A DNA stretch of 64,000 bases from Streptomyces sp. Edi2 (GCF_040253635.1 NZ_JBEJGX010000003.1:8643501-8707500); one strand, 5' to 3'; positions 17,716 to 27,329 are shown, numbered from the stretch's first letter. Made by a program: numbers and translations. The notes: generated by a model not told the origin, from the sequence alone.

Positions 17716-18563
17716 TCAGCCGTCGGTCGGCGCTTGTTTCCTCGGCCAGTTGGGGGTGGCGCCTTTCCGGGCCAGGCGCCTGGTCATGAGGGTGATGGCG
17801 GCCCAGGTGATCAGGGTCTCGGAGGCTGGATGAGCCGCTCGTAATCACGGGCATGGCGGCGGGCGTTCATCATCCAGACCAGGCTCCGTTCGACGACCCA
17901 GCGGCGGGGCAGCACGACGAAGCCGGAGGTGTCCTTCGGCCGGCTGACGGTCTTGATCGTCAGGTTGAGCTGGCGTTTGGCCCAGGTCACGAGCTTGCCC
18001 GCATAGGCCCGGTCGGCCCAGACGATGGTGATTTCCGGGTGCATCAGGCGGAGTCGGAAGAGGACTTCCTTCGCCGCGGCGGAGTCGTGCAGGTCGGCGG
18101 GGGTGACCATCACCATCAGCGGCAGGCCGCGGGTGTCGACCACGAGATGCCGCTTGCGGCCATTGATCTTCTTGCCCGCGTCGTAACCTCGACTGTCCTT
18201 GCCGACGGTCGAGGCTGCCTTCACCGACTGCGAGTCGATGATGGTGGCAACCGCCCGGAGCCCTTTGCCCATCTCCCGGCGGATCCGGCCGGCGAGCTGG
18301 TCGCGGATCTGGCCGATGACACCGCAGGCGGCCCAGCGGGCCATGAAGCCCCAAACTGTGCGCCAGGGCGGGAAATCCGCAGGTAGAGCCCTCCATTTGC
18401 AACCGGTGTCAACGACATAGCGGATCGCATCCACGATCTCGCGTCGGGGATGTTTCTCCGGCCGGCCGCCGTGTGAGGTCTCGCAGGCCGGCGGCGGCAA
18501 CAGCGGTTCGATCAAGGCCCACTCGGCGTTCGAGGTGTCCGAGGGATAGCGGGGGCGACGCAT
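17716..18563 (-). mobile_element. IS5-family transposase with a one-base deletion near its end
   Basis: The frame opens with ATG at 18563 behind GGAGGAGA. It gives the single-ORF IS5-type layout: PSDTSNAEWALIEPLLPPP, HPRREIVDAIRYVVDTGCKW, ATIIDSQSVKAAST with the first catalytic Asp, IVWADRAYAGKLVTWAKRQL, and WVVERSLVWMMNARRHARDY with the catalytic Glu. It stops early at 17811. One added base after the codon for Gln in RLIQ restores SETLITWAAITLMTRRLARK to a stop at 17716. The catalytic triad is upstream of the break, so activity is possible but the last 30 or so residues are lost. Confidence 0.85.
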
Positions 18564-18589
18564 CTTCTCCTCCGCGGGTGACCTGCTGC

Positions 18590-18620
18590 GGGGGCCGACC
18601 GGCAAAGCCGGTCGGCCCCC
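18590..18620 (-). terminator. Strong GC hairpin terminator
   Basis: A 14-base perfect stem (GGGGGCCGACCGGC with GCCGGTCGGCCCCC) around a three-base AAA loop. It directly follows the stop of the minus-strand fragment at 18632 and lies just outside the IS5 transposase start. The orientation is inferred from that neighbour. Confidence 0.75.
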
Positions 18621-18631
18621 CCAAGGAACGG

Positions 18632-18850
18632 TCAGGCACTGGCGATGAGGTCGAGGGTGGATTCGATGGAGTTGAGCTGGGCGACGATGTGCTTGACCCA
18701 CTTGTCGTTCGGGTGGGCGGCGGCATGCGGAGCGACAGTGCCGGTGATGAACCGGCGGAACTCGGTCAGCTTTTCCCTGACCACCTGCCGTTCGTATGCC
18801 TCCAGCGCGGCGCGTTCGGCACCGAGCTGATAGCCGTCCGCCCTGGTCCA
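18632..18850 (-). CDS. Helical hypothetical protein, start unclear
   Basis: One frame reads smoothly for about 70 residues to a TGA at 18632: GYQLGAERAALEAYERQVVR, EFRRFITGTVAPHAAAHPND and AQLNSIESTLDLIASA. The base pattern looks coding and a terminator follows at once. No ATG or GTG with a ribosome-binding site opens the full stretch; a GTG at 18784 would give 50 residues. Upstream it runs into the truncated DUF488 gene, so the 5' end was probably lost in the same rearrangement. Family not recognised. Confidence 0.4.
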   Translation of the reverse strand, partial: WTRADGYQLGAERAALEAYERQVVREKLTEFRRFITGTVAPHAAAHPNDKWVKHIVAQLNSIESTLDLIASA

Positions 18851-18852
18851 TA

Positions 18853-19125
18853 TCAGCGGTGGCCAGCCTTGGCGGCGGCCTCGTCCCGCAGGGCGGCAAG
18901 CCCCGCTCTGGCCTGGCTGGGGCGACGGAATTCTGTGAAGCGGCTGGGTTCATGGCCGTACCACTTGCGCAGTTCGCTCGACGGGGCGACGTCACGTAGC
19001 CACTCGTCGAGGTGCGCATCCTCCTTACGCATACCCCGCGGCCAGACCCGGTCGACGAGTACCCGCTTGCCGTCCTTGGGCGAGGTCTCTTCATAGACTC
19101 GGCGATAGGTGATCTGTTCGGCCAT
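18853..19125 (-). pseudogene. DUF488 gene with a shortened C-terminus
   Basis: The ORF gives 90 residues: AEQITYRRVYEETSPKDGKR, VLVDRVWPRGMRKEDAHLDE, RKWYGHEPSRFTEF, then RRPSQARAGLAALRDEAAAK and a stop. Intact DUF488 proteins in this window have 120 residues and end with a TLLTATK strand and a final helix. The middle has lost several residues after FRR, and the last part is gone. DUF488 proteins of the YeaO type are small soluble proteins of unknown function, often near stress genes. It may be non-functional. Confidence 0.65.
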
Positions 19126-19544
19126 GACGGCACCCTTCAGATCGATCGGCCGCTCCCGGCCCCGGACCGGTGGACAGCGGTGACGTCACCTGTGGGAGCG
19201 GATGTGTTCGGCTCACCCAATTTTATCGCCGGGTGGGCCGACCGGAGACCCGAGGCCGACACCCGCGCCCGCAGCCCGCAGCCCGCAGCCCGCGGAAGAA
19301 AGGTGTGCGCGACACCGGCCCCGCCACCCCGGAGGCCCAGCACTTCCCGACCGCGACCGCACCGCGGATTCACCACCTGAGCAAGCTGGACGCCGCCGTA
19401 GCACCTACCGTGCCTGCCTGGTCGCCTGGCGGGAGGAGGTAGCCCTGGTCAAACGCCGGTCATATAGGGAGTCGGAGTGCTGGGCGACGCCGGTGCCCGG
19501 CCTCGGCCCGCCGGCCGCGGCGCTGCAGAGAGGGCGGCAGGGGT
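19126..19544. other. Intergenic region with a heptamer repeat
   Basis: No coding frame here has both a start signal and family features. It contains three exact copies of CGCAGCC at 19270-19290. The same heptamer is repeated four times at 59573-59600. Confidence 0.5.
19270..19290. repeat. Heptamer repeat CGCAGCC x3
   Basis: Three head-to-tail copies of CGCAGCC in a non-coding spacer. The same unit recurs four times at 59573-59600. Confidence 0.85.
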
Positions 19545-19994
19545 TCAGTTCGGCTCTTCCGTGTTCTGCGTACCGGCTGCTCCTGCTGGCCCTTCGCGCT
19601 CGTTCGGCGAGGTCTGTTCCCGCAGGAAGCGTTCACTCTCCCATGTCAGGCTGCGCTCGATCTGGATGTAGTTCAGGCCCGTTACGTCGGCGAGCTCGCC
19701 CTCGTTAAGGTCCGGCTGCGTGCGCAGGGCACGGGCGATCTTGCCCGCCCACAGCTCTTCCTTGACAAAGGGACGCTGGCGGTACTGCTGCTGGAGCTCG
19801 CTGAGGTGTTCGGAGCCGCAGGCTGCCAGCCGGCGCAGGCCGTCCCGGTCCGGGTCGTAAGGGTGGAGGAAGGAAGAATCAGCGACCAGGCTGTAGACCT
19901 GCGTTGCCGCAGGGATCGGCATAGCGCACAGGTCACACATCCCCAGGCCAGTCACCCGCTCGCCACCCTTGTCCACACCGCGCTTCTCGCTCAT
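19545..19994 (-). CDS. Hypothetical protein with a CxxC motif
   Basis: About 149 residues from ATG 19994 (MSEKRGVDKGG); a GTG 45 bases further in is an alternative. The protein has an early MCDLCAMPIP motif that may bind metal, the helix HLSELQQQYRQRPFVKEELW, and LNEGELADVTGLNYIQIERS, which looks like a small helix-turn-helix-like segment. The tail is acidic and Pro-rich. Similar proteins occur in Streptomyces as hypotheticals. No operon partner is evident. Confidence 0.6.
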   Translation of the reverse strand: MSEKRGVDKGGERVTGLGMCDLCAMPIPAATQVYSLVADSSFLHPYDPDRDGLRRLAACGSEHLSELQQQYRQRPFVKEELWAGKIARALRTQPDLNEGELADVTGLNYIQIERSLTWESERFLREQTSPNEREGPAGAAGTQNTEEPN

Positions 19995-20267
19995 ACCCCC
20001 AGCCTGCCGGGCTTCGGCCACGCCCGCCTGCCGAAGATGCGGCCGTAGCCTGAGGAGAGGCGCCCCGGTCCGTCACGTCCGAGTGGTTGGCTTTGGTCCA
20101 CGCACGCGGCTGGAACGCTTCACTCGTATGCAACCGTCCGGGATTTGTGGAAGGGGGAACGCAGCCGTACCCCGACACCGTCTGAGCCCCAAGGCCAACC
20201 CACCGCCTTCTCCCGCCGGCCCCACCTCACGGCGCATGACGGGTCGGTCGCCCACGAGCTCGGCTGC

Positions 20268-20546
20268 TCACCAGCATCTACCGACCGTTTTCCTCATACG
20301 CCGCATACGGCGCAGGATCACCGCGAGATTTAGCAATGCGACGAGGGCGAGAACGCCACACACCACCGCCAGTACCACCAGCACGGTGGTACTGGGAGAG
20401 TCGCGCGGCCCGGCAGAGCGCGCTCCCATCGCCAGTCGCACCGCCGCCGCAGTGAAGACCGCTAGCGCGCCAGCAGCCAGGATAAGGCGCAACCGCATTG
20501 GGCTGCGGGCGGTTACCGGCTCAGTCCCTGTGCGTCGACGCTTCAT
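20268..20546 (-). CDS. DUF6343-like small membrane protein
   Basis: This has 92 residues from ATG 20546, with GAGGAG nine bases upstream; the longer frame from 20561 would include that ribosome-binding site as codons. It starts MKRRRTGTEPVTARSPMRLR, which fits the DUF6343 pattern, followed by two hydrophobic helices (about 19-40 and 52-74) and a basic tail. Members are small actinobacterial membrane proteins of unknown role. Confidence 0.65.
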   Translation of the reverse strand: MKRRRTGTEPVTARSPMRLRLILAAGALAVFTAAAVRLAMGARSAGPRDSPSTTVLVVLAVVCGVLALVALLNLAVILRRMRRMRKTVGRCW

Positions 20547-20844
20547 GACTGCGCTCCTCACAGATACGGGTGTCCCGTTCCGTCTTCAGCGATGCCAGCG
20601 CCTGCCAGGTGGCCTCGCAGATTTCCCGTAAGCGGGGCAGCAAGGGTTAGCTGCCGCCGTGAGCCCTGGCGCCGGGCCAGACAGCCGAAACTACTGCACG
20701 TGATCGCGAGGTCCCGACAACGACGCGGACCACCTTCTCCGGCCCCCGCCCCGCCGAGCGCGGACACGGCGGGGGCTTCTGTGCGGCCTCGAGCCCGCCA
20801 CCCATTCGGCGGTCGGTCGTGCCACGAGGTGGATCAATACATTG
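20547..20844. other. Intergenic region with a GC hairpin
   Basis: This holds an imperfect stem around 20748-20775 (CCCCGCC paired with GGCGGGG). No supportable gene was seen. Confidence 0.4.
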
Positions 20845-21018
20845 ATGCGAAGGAGGCCCGGGGGGCCGTCATTTATGGTGGGGAGGTTTGAGCTCCTGGG
20901 GGCGATGTCTGGTACGCCCGCCACTTCAAGGGAGGAAAGTCCACCGCACGTCACCGTCACAGGCCCCGGCGGCAACACCACCGGATGCTTCACCTACGTC
21001 TCCGCACCCGGCATCTGA
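20845..21018 (+). pseudogene. IPT/TIG-domain fragment
   Basis: A 57-codon frame ends in VTVTGPGGNTTGCFTYVSAP, the typical closing strands of an IPT/TIG immunoglobulin-like domain, found in repeated form in secreted and phage-related Streptomyces proteins. The first 30 codons do not belong to the domain, so only the last half-domain survives. It lies just upstream of the ISAzo13 element and is probably a rearrangement scar. Confidence 0.6.
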
Positions 21019-21241
21019 CCCACCCAGGCATCACCGACCGGCCGACCGGGACCGCGCTGGTCCAGGACTTCGCACTTCCCTACGTCCCCAGCGGCCATCT
21101 TCAGGGGCCGGGCGGGACAAAGCCGTCGGCAGCGACGAAGAAGGCCGCCAATTGGCTCACCCTGCGGACGAGCCTGTGGCACAACCTCGGCCCGGTCCTG
21201 CGGGCCGATGGTTCGTTCGGGGTGAGCGGCCCTCTGGGGGC

Positions 21242-22938
21242 CTAAGGGCTTGCAGATCATTAACACGTCGTTTTGATCTTGTTGCTGGGCTCGCCAGTCT
21301 GGGCGAGGATCCGAGCCTGGAGGGTCGTGAGGACGACGGGTGGCGTCGTCGCGGGTGGGGTGACGATGCCGTGTGTCTTGAGCAGTCTCCTGTTCTTCAG
21401 GAGGGTGCGGTGCATCGCGGTCCGGCTGCTGCCGAACAGTACGGCGAGAGGTTCCGCGGCCAAGGAGAGTCGCAGATGGAGCACGGTGGCCAGGATCTGT
21501 TCGGGGAAGGCGAGCCGGGGCGGGCGGCCGCGCCCGGCATCGCCGTTGAGGGCCAAAGTCCCTGTGAGGTCGTCCAGTTGTTGCCGGGACATCCCAGTCA
21601 GTGCGGGATCGGACAGCAGGGCCTGGTCCCACTGCGGGGCCGGCGTCTGCGGAGCCTGGTCGGCCGGGCAGAGCCGGGGGTGCAGGGCATAGTTCCAGTC
21701 GCCGTGGAAGGTGTGCCGGGTCAGCGGCAGGGCCGCCATTTCCGCGTCAGCGATGCGGACGCCGGTGGGATAGGTGTTGGTGTCGAGTCCGGCCTTCACG
21801 CGCAGTCCGGTGCGGGTGGTGGTCGCGGCGATGGTTTCCACGATGACTTCGTGGCTGGTCAGCGGGCGTCCCCGCCAGTTCATGGTGATGTGTGAGAAGA
21901 GCCGGTGCTCGATCTTGTTCCACTTCGATGTGCCGGGCGGCAGATGACACACGGTGATGGTCAGTCCCGTTTCGGCGGCGAGCTGGGCCAGTTCGAGTTT
22001 CCAGGCCCGGGTGCGGTAGCCGTTGGAGCCGCCCGCGTCGGCGGTGATCAGCAGTCGTACTGCCTGCGGGTAGGCGGGTCGGCCCTGACCGTGCCACCAG
22101 CGGCGGATCGATTCCACCGCGAATGCTGCCGTGTCGTGATCGGTGCCGACGTTGACCCAGCCGGTGTTCGCCGCCAGATCGTAGATCCCGTAGGGAACGG
22201 CCTTGCCGAGGTGCGGGTCAGCGAAGTCGTGGACCTGCACCGGTACCGGGTCACCTGCGGGCCGCCACTGCCGGCCGTTGTTTTTGAAGTCGCCGACGAG
22301 TTCCTTCTTCTTGGTGTCCACACTGATCACTGGCTGGCCGGCGTCCCGGTGTTCGCGGGCCTGCTCGTTGAGATAGCGGAACTGGGCATCGCGGTCCGGG
22401 TGCCGGCTTCCCTCGATTGTCTTGGCGTTGGCCTGCAGGCTGAAGCCTTCCTCCCGCAGAAGGCCGGCGACGGTGTCGGCACTGACGCGGTGCCCGGCCC
22501 GGGTCAACTCCTGCGCAAGAGTGCGGGTGGACTTCACTGTCCACCGCAGCGGCGACATCGGGTCACCCCGCACATCCGGCTCGACCAGCGCCAACAGGGC
22601 TGGCCGCAGCCCTGGATTCAGATCCGCGACCCGTTTACGGCCCCCGCCCGGACGGCGCACCCGCCCCAGGGGCTCCTCGCCCGCCTCGAGTTCGAACACG
22701 CCCTTGCGGACCGTCGTCTCGCTGACCGCGGCGGCCTGTGCTACGGCCCGGACACCGCCGTGCCCCAGCCCCCGGGCCTCCGCAGCCATCAAGAGCCGCC
22801 GCTGCCGCTCGTCCAGATGCGGGAGCAACACCGCGAACTTCACGGTGAGTTGGTCACGAGTCTCATCCGGGATGCGCATACCACAACAACGAGCTTCAGG
22901 CCGGGAAGCAACATCTTGATTCCCTGCAAGCCCTTAGC
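21242..22938 (-). mobile_element. ISAzo13-family insertion sequence with 14-bp inverted repeats
   Basis: The ends are perfect 14-base inverted repeats: CTAAGGGCTTGCAG at 21242-21255 and its complement at 22925-22938. Between them, minus strand 22879 to 21260, is a 539-residue transposase. It has a helix-turn-helix start (VAQAAAVSETTVRKGVFELE), the DDE region with PVISVDTKKKELVGDFKNNG, RLLITADAGGSNGYRTRAWK and PPGTSKWNKIEHRLFSHITM, and a long C-terminal tail. These motifs are those of ISAzo13 transposases. No target duplication could be fixed by eye. The insertion left a DUF5996 gene without its 5' part on the right side. Confidence 0.92.
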
Positions 22939-22983
22939 AGATTCGCCTCAACGCTGAGGCGAACCGGCTCGGAGCAGAGTGCA

Positions 22984-23349
22984 CTCTCGGCGACTCGGCG
23001 GAGCCTGAGCGCGTTCTCTGGCTCTTTCGCCTTGATCAGCTTCGGCTTCTGGTTCGGGGACGACACGTTCCCCGAACCCGCCTTCTACTCCTACACCTCA
23101 CCCGAACCCCCAGGGCTGGCCGAAGAGCCGCTCGCACCAGGATCCGCCCGATGGGTGGCGCGCGACGGCAGTCATCTGGCCGTCCTCCGTTACGACGATG
23201 CCCGCGCCGAAGCGGACCCCCGCGCCGCCGTACTCGCCTTCTACGACAGCGCCTACCGGGCCGGAGCCGGGCGCGCCAACTGGGACATGGCCGGGCTGGC
23301 CTGCCCTGGAGGAGTAACGGACCAGCACCTGGGAGCCCCGCCCGCTTGA
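22984..23349 (+). pseudogene. DUF5996 gene, 5'-truncated at the ISAzo13 end
   Basis: The frame reads to a stop at 23347-23349 with GFWFGDDTFPEPAFYSYTSP, FYDSAYRAGAGRANWDMAGL and CPGGVTDQHLG, the C-terminal third of DUF5996 proteins, which are normally near 300 residues. No start signal is present. The missing part would lie where the insertion element now ends, 46 bases upstream, and it is not found on the other side of the element. An internal TTG at 23032 is not a convincing start. Confidence 0.75.
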
Positions 23350-23429
23350 TCCCGACTCGGCGCGTGCCCGCCCAGCCGTCAGCCCCGGCGTGCTGACCCG
23401 TCCGACCTTCTCGTTCGACTGTGGGGCCT

Positions 23430-23792
23430 TCAGTGCAGTTGCCGCCGGTCCATGGGGAGCTTGTCCTTGGGGCCAGGCACCGGCTGCGATTCCGGGTGCG
23501 AGGTGGGCGGCATCAGCTTCGGCCCCTCAAGGAACGTGCCGGTCTCGACATTCCAAAACCAGTTCTCTCCGGGTTCGAAGCTGGTCAAGATGGGGTGCTC
23601 GGCATCACGGGCGTGCGCGGTGGCGTGTCGGGAGGGTGAGGAATCGCAGCATCCGATGTGTCCGCAGGCGGCGCAGCGCCGCAAGTGGAACCACCATCCG
23701 GGGCCGTCGCCCGCCAAGCACTCCACACACCCCTCCCCACTCGGCCCCACGTTGAGATCGATTCCGGGGATGCGCTCCGCGCCAGCAGACAT
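23430..23792 (-). CDS. UBP-type zinc finger protein
   Basis: This has 120 residues from ATG 23792. Zinc ligands are spaced as in ZnF-UBP domains: CVEC near residue 22, CAACGHIGCCDSSPSRHATA from residue 40, and HARDAEHPILTSFEPGENW. The tail is Pro-rich. In eukaryotes this fold binds the ubiquitin C-terminus; small bacterial stand-alone versions in Streptomyces have no known role and no ubiquitin partner here. It is intact and isolated. Confidence 0.85.
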   Translation of the reverse strand: MSAGAERIPGIDLNVGPSGEGCVECLAGDGPGWWFHLRRCAACGHIGCCDSSPSRHATAHARDAEHPILTSFEPGENWFWNVETGTFLEGPKLMPPTSHPESQPVPGPKDKLPMDRRQLH

Positions 23793-24119
23793 GAACCCAT
23801 CGTAACAATTGTGCAGATCTGTATGGCTTTGGTGGGAGCGTGGAGCGACTGGTGCATGGCCGCTTCAGTCACTGATCCACCAACCAATCGTCACCGTGCG
23901 TGATTCACCTGCCGGCTCGTGGCATGCACTCTGCTTAGGCGTGCTCGCAATGGCATGTCGGGGGCCACAGTTGTGTGGACGTGCCAGGGCATGCGACGCG
24001 ATCGCATTGACAATGCGACTGCTTGGGCGCTTTCGCGAGCCAGTGTGTCCATCCGCGTGGGGGCATCTCACCCGGATGCCGGACACGTCGGGCGGGCACC
24101 TTCATTGCTTGAGCACTGC
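23793..24119. other. Intergenic region, slightly AT-richer
   Basis: This 327-base spacer has lower GC than its neighbours. It lies upstream of the zinc-finger gene and downstream of the symporter gene on the minus strand. No ORF with start signals or clear hairpin was found. Confidence 0.4.
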
Positions 24120-25511
24120 TCAAACTCGGGGGGCTCGTGATTCGTCTGGGCCGGGTTCCGCGTGGCGCTGAGCGATGTCAGCGACGATCTGACGGAACTT
24201 CTTCTCGGTCAGGGGGTAGGTCACCATGACCGCGATCGCGGGGAGGATGACCAACGCCGGAACCGCCCCGGTCGCGATTCTGATCGCAGTGAGAGCGCCG
24301 TCGCTCTGGGTGGCAGCGCCGGATTCGTAGCCTCCGAGGCCGATGATGTAGGCCGCGGCGGCAGCCCCAACGGCTTGGCCGAACTTGCGGCTGAGGGAGA
24401 GGACCGAGTAGGTCGCGCCTTCGGCGCGCACGCCGGTTTTCCATTCCCCGTACTCGACGGTGTCGGCGACCAGCGCCCAGATCAGGGTATTGATGGCGCC
24501 GATCCCGATGCCCATGATGCCGAATCCGACGATGGCGATCGCGGGGACGGATCCGGGCGCGACGGCGGTGATGATGCCGCCCAGCACGGTGATGGTTCCG
24601 CCCGCGATGTAGGAGGTCCGCTTTCCGATCTTGGTCACCGTGGTGGGGATGACCAGGGTGGCCAGGAGCATGCCGACAACCTGTACGGCGACAAGAACGA
24701 CGTAGAGGCCGGCGTCGTCGAGTACGTACCGGGCGTAGTAGATGGCGGTGGTCTCCAGGGCGAACATGCCGCACAGGAACAGCACGCTGGACAGGCCGAG
24801 CCGGAGCAGCGGCTTGTTCTGTTTCACAGTGTCCCAAGCCTGGCGCAGGCTGACCTTCTCGACGTCGCGCTGCACCTGCTCCTTGGCGGTGGAGAAGGTG
24901 AACACGTACAGCGCCATCCCGATCCCCACCAGCCCCAGGGTGATGATCGTCAGAGACTGCTGGAGGTCGTCGGCGGTCGCGATCTGCCGTGAGACGACCA
25001 CGGCCAGCAGCAGGATGACCAGGTTCGTGGCGAGAACTCGGGCGCTGGAGAGTTTGGAGCGTTCGTCGGGATCCTGCGTCATGGCAGTGGACAGGGAACC
25101 GTAGGGGATGTTGACCAGGCCGTAGGCGAAGGAGAACAGCGCGTAGGAGATGTAGGCGTATACGAGCGCGCCGCCCTCGCTGAGTCCGCCCGGCACTGAG
25201 AAGAGTGCGACGAGCAGCAGCATCAGCGGCAGGGAGGCGAACAGCAGGTAGGGGCGGTATTTGCCCCATCGGGTGGAGGTGCGGTCGACGATGCGACCGG
25301 CGATCACGTCACCGATCCCGTCCCAGGCCCGCACGACCAGGAACAGTGTCCCTGCCGTGGTGGCGGAGATCCCCACGACGTCGGTGTAGTAGAGGAGCAG
25401 GAACATCGACGCCATCGAGAACGCCAGGTTGTTCGCGAAGTCCCCCGCTCCGTAGCCGATGTACTGGATGGTGCGCAGCTTGGGGGTCCGCTCACCCGTC
25501 GGGCCGGTCAT
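24120..25511 (-). CDS. GPH-family sugar:cation symporter, probable glucuronide transporter
   Basis: The protein has 463 residues from ATG 25511, which overlaps the stop of the glucuronidase gene by four bases (ATGA). About twelve hydrophobic helices are visible. The GPH signature regions are present: YIGYGAGDFANNLAFSM at the start, VRAWDGIGDVIAGRIVDRTS near residue 57 with its Asp and Arg residues, and WALVADTVEYGEWKTGVRAE near residue 370. GPH symporters take up beta-glucuronides, melibiose or xylosides with H+ or Na+. Coupling to the glucuronidase gene makes a UidB-like role the best guess. Confidence 0.88.
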   Translation of the reverse strand: MTGPTGERTPKLRTIQYIGYGAGDFANNLAFSMASMFLLLYYTDVVGISATTAGTLFLVVRAWDGIGDVIAGRIVDRTSTRWGKYRPYLLFASLPLMLLLVALFSVPGGLSEGGALVYAYISYALFSFAYGLVNIPYGSLSTAMTQDPDERSKLSSARVLATNLVILLLAVVVSRQIATADDLQQSLTIITLGLVGIGMALYVFTFSTAKEQVQRDVEKVSLRQAWDTVKQNKPLLRLGLSSVLFLCGMFALETTAIYYARYVLDDAGLYVVLVAVQVVGMLLATLVIPTTVTKIGKRTSYIAGGTITVLGGIITAVAPGSVPAIAIVGFGIMGIGIGAINTLIWALVADTVEYGEWKTGVRAEGATYSVLSLSRKFGQAVGAAAAAYIIGLGGYESGAATQSDGALTAIRIATGAVPALVILPAIAVMVTYPLTEKKFRQIVADIAQRHAEPGPDESRAPRV

Positions 25512-27289
25512 CGGCGTGCTCGCCAGCGTTCGCGCAGCTGCCATGCACTGGTTTTGGGTCTGCGGTCGCGGGTGAACACACCCTTTTTGTTGCCGTCGAC
25601 ACGGAGCAGGCCGGGGGCGGTGGCGAAGTCGGCGAAGTTCCAGATCTGCTCGCCGACGACTGCCTCGACGCGGTCGAAGACGCGGTGGTACATCGCGAGT
25701 ACGTCGGCCTGGTAGTCCTCGGTCCACGGGGTGGGCGTGATGGTGCGCAGGCCCGCTACTGTGTCCGCGCCGTATTCGGTCATGATGATCGGTTTGTCGT
25801 GCTTGCGTGTCCAGGCGCGGAGCTCGTCTTCGAGGTTCCGCTCGGCCGCCGCGAGATTCGCCAGGTCCTTGTACCAGCCGTAGTAGCGGTTGAGCAGGAG
25901 GACGTCGAACAGGCCGGAGATGACGTCGTTGTCCGGGGTGGCGCTCATGAAGTTGACGAAGGCCAGCGGGCGGGTGGGGTCCAGCCGCCGGGCTTCGTCG
26001 ACCAGGGGCTCGAAGTAGGAGCGGGAGGCGGTCGTGGTGGACTCCGGCTCGTTGGCGATGCTCCAGATCACCACGCTGGGATGATTTTTGTCCCGGGCGA
26101 TCATCTCGGCGAGCGCCTGGCGGTGGGTTTCCTGTGTGGCGCTGTTGATGGTGTGCGCGGAGAACGTGCTGAAGACCGCCTCGGCGAGCGTGGCGCCGAG
26201 TTCGGCGTTGAGTCCCACGGCGGGGGTTTCGCCGATGACCACGATGCCGTGGCGGTCCGCGTATTCGAGCACCTCTTCCGCGTACGGGTAGTGCGAGGTG
26301 CGGAAGGAGTTCGCGCCGAGCCACTCCAGCAGCGCGAAGTCGTGGACCATGAAGGCGTCGTCGTGGCCCTTGCCGCGTACGGGGCTGTCTTCGTGCTTGC
26401 CGAAGCCGGTGAAGTAGAACGGCTCTCCGTTGATCAGGAACCGGCTCCCCTCGACCGCCACGGTCCGCACCCCCACCGGTAGCGCGTACGCGTCGGCCAG
26501 CTCATCGCCGGCGCCCCGCAGTTCGGCGTGGAGCTCGTAGAGGTAGCCCTCGCCGGGCCGCCACGGGTGCACGTCTTCGACGGTGAGGCCGCCGGTGGCG
26601 CCGGTGGCTCGCGCGACCTCGGCGCCGTCGGCGTCGCGGAGGACGACGCGGACGTCATGCTCCTCGTGGCCGGCCGCCTGGGTCTGGTAGTCGACGATGC
26701 CCGTCGCTCCGGCCAGCCGGGTGAAGACGGTGATGTCGCCGATGTAGGTGCGGGGGGTGGTGTAGAGCCAGACGCTGCGGTGCAGGCCGGCGTAGTTGAA
26801 GAAGTCGTGGAAGTAGCGCTGACGCGGGCCGTCGGGCGTCTGCTCGACGAAGCCTGGCGGGATCGACTGCCACGACAGGGTGTTGTCCACCACGACCGTC
26901 ACCCGGTGCTCGCCGCCCGGCTCGACCAGGTCGGTGAGGTCCGCCTCGAACGGCGTGTACCCGCCCTCGTGGGCCACGACCTCGGTGTCGTCGACCCAGA
27001 CCACCGCCCGGTGCGTCGCGGAGTCGAAACGCAGGACGATCCGCTGGCCCTCCCACCGCCTGGGAACCCGTATCACCCGCTGATACCAGACGTCGCCCAC
27101 ATGGTCGTGGACCACCGGGTCCGGGAACAGGTCGTTGTAGCTGGCCGGTACGGGCGCCTCCCGCCGGCCGGGCAGGGTATGTCGCCACCAGCCGTCGCTC
27201 CGGCCGACACCATCGGTATCGACGGCGAACCGCCACAGGCCGTTGAGCGAAGTGCACTCGCGGGTGGGCGTATCGCGGGGCCTGAGCAT
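25508..27289 (-). CDS. uidA: Beta-glucuronidase, GH2
   Basis: The protein has 593 residues from ATG 27289, with GAGGAG five bases upstream; a GTG at 27295 lies inside that site. The order is GH2: sugar-binding domain (about 15-175), Ig-like domain (about 180-270) and TIM barrel. The acid/base Glu is in WSIANEPEST, the nucleophile in IIMTEYGADTVAG. The loop RVDGNKKGVFTRDRRPK holds the Asn-x-Lys pair that marks glucuronide-specific GH2 enzymes. It releases D-glucuronate from beta-glucuronides. No signal peptide is present, so substrate must enter through the coupled symporter. It is the middle gene of a likely operon with 27330 and 24120. Confidence 0.93.
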   Translation of the reverse strand: MLRPRDTPTRECTSLNGLWRFAVDTDGVGRSDGWWRHTLPGRREAPVPASYNDLFPDPVVHDHVGDVWYQRVIRVPRRWEGQRIVLRFDSATHRAVVWVDDTEVVAHEGGYTPFEADLTDLVEPGGEHRVTVVVDNTLSWQSIPPGFVEQTPDGPRQRYFHDFFNYAGLHRSVWLYTTPRTYIGDITVFTRLAGATGIVDYQTQAAGHEEHDVRVVLRDADGAEVARATGATGGLTVEDVHPWRPGEGYLYELHAELRGAGDELADAYALPVGVRTVAVEGSRFLINGEPFYFTGFGKHEDSPVRGKGHDDAFMVHDFALLEWLGANSFRTSHYPYAEEVLEYADRHGIVVIGETPAVGLNAELGATLAEAVFSTFSAHTINSATQETHRQALAEMIARDKNHPSVVIWSIANEPESTTTASRSYFEPLVDEARRLDPTRPLAFVNFMSATPDNDVISGLFDVLLLNRYYGWYKDLANLAAAERNLEDELRAWTRKHDKPIIMTEYGADTVAGLRTITPTPWTEDYQADVLAMYHRVFDRVEAVVGEQIWNFADFATAPGLLRVDGNKKGVFTRDRRPKTSAWQLRERWRARR

Positions 27290-27329
27290 AGGCACTCCTC
27301 ACGTCATTGCGTTGCGTCTGCACTGCGCG

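Noticed and set aside
20888..21895. 335-codon plus-strand frame running into the ISAzo13 element
   Set aside because: It crosses the IS end and is antisense to the transposase.
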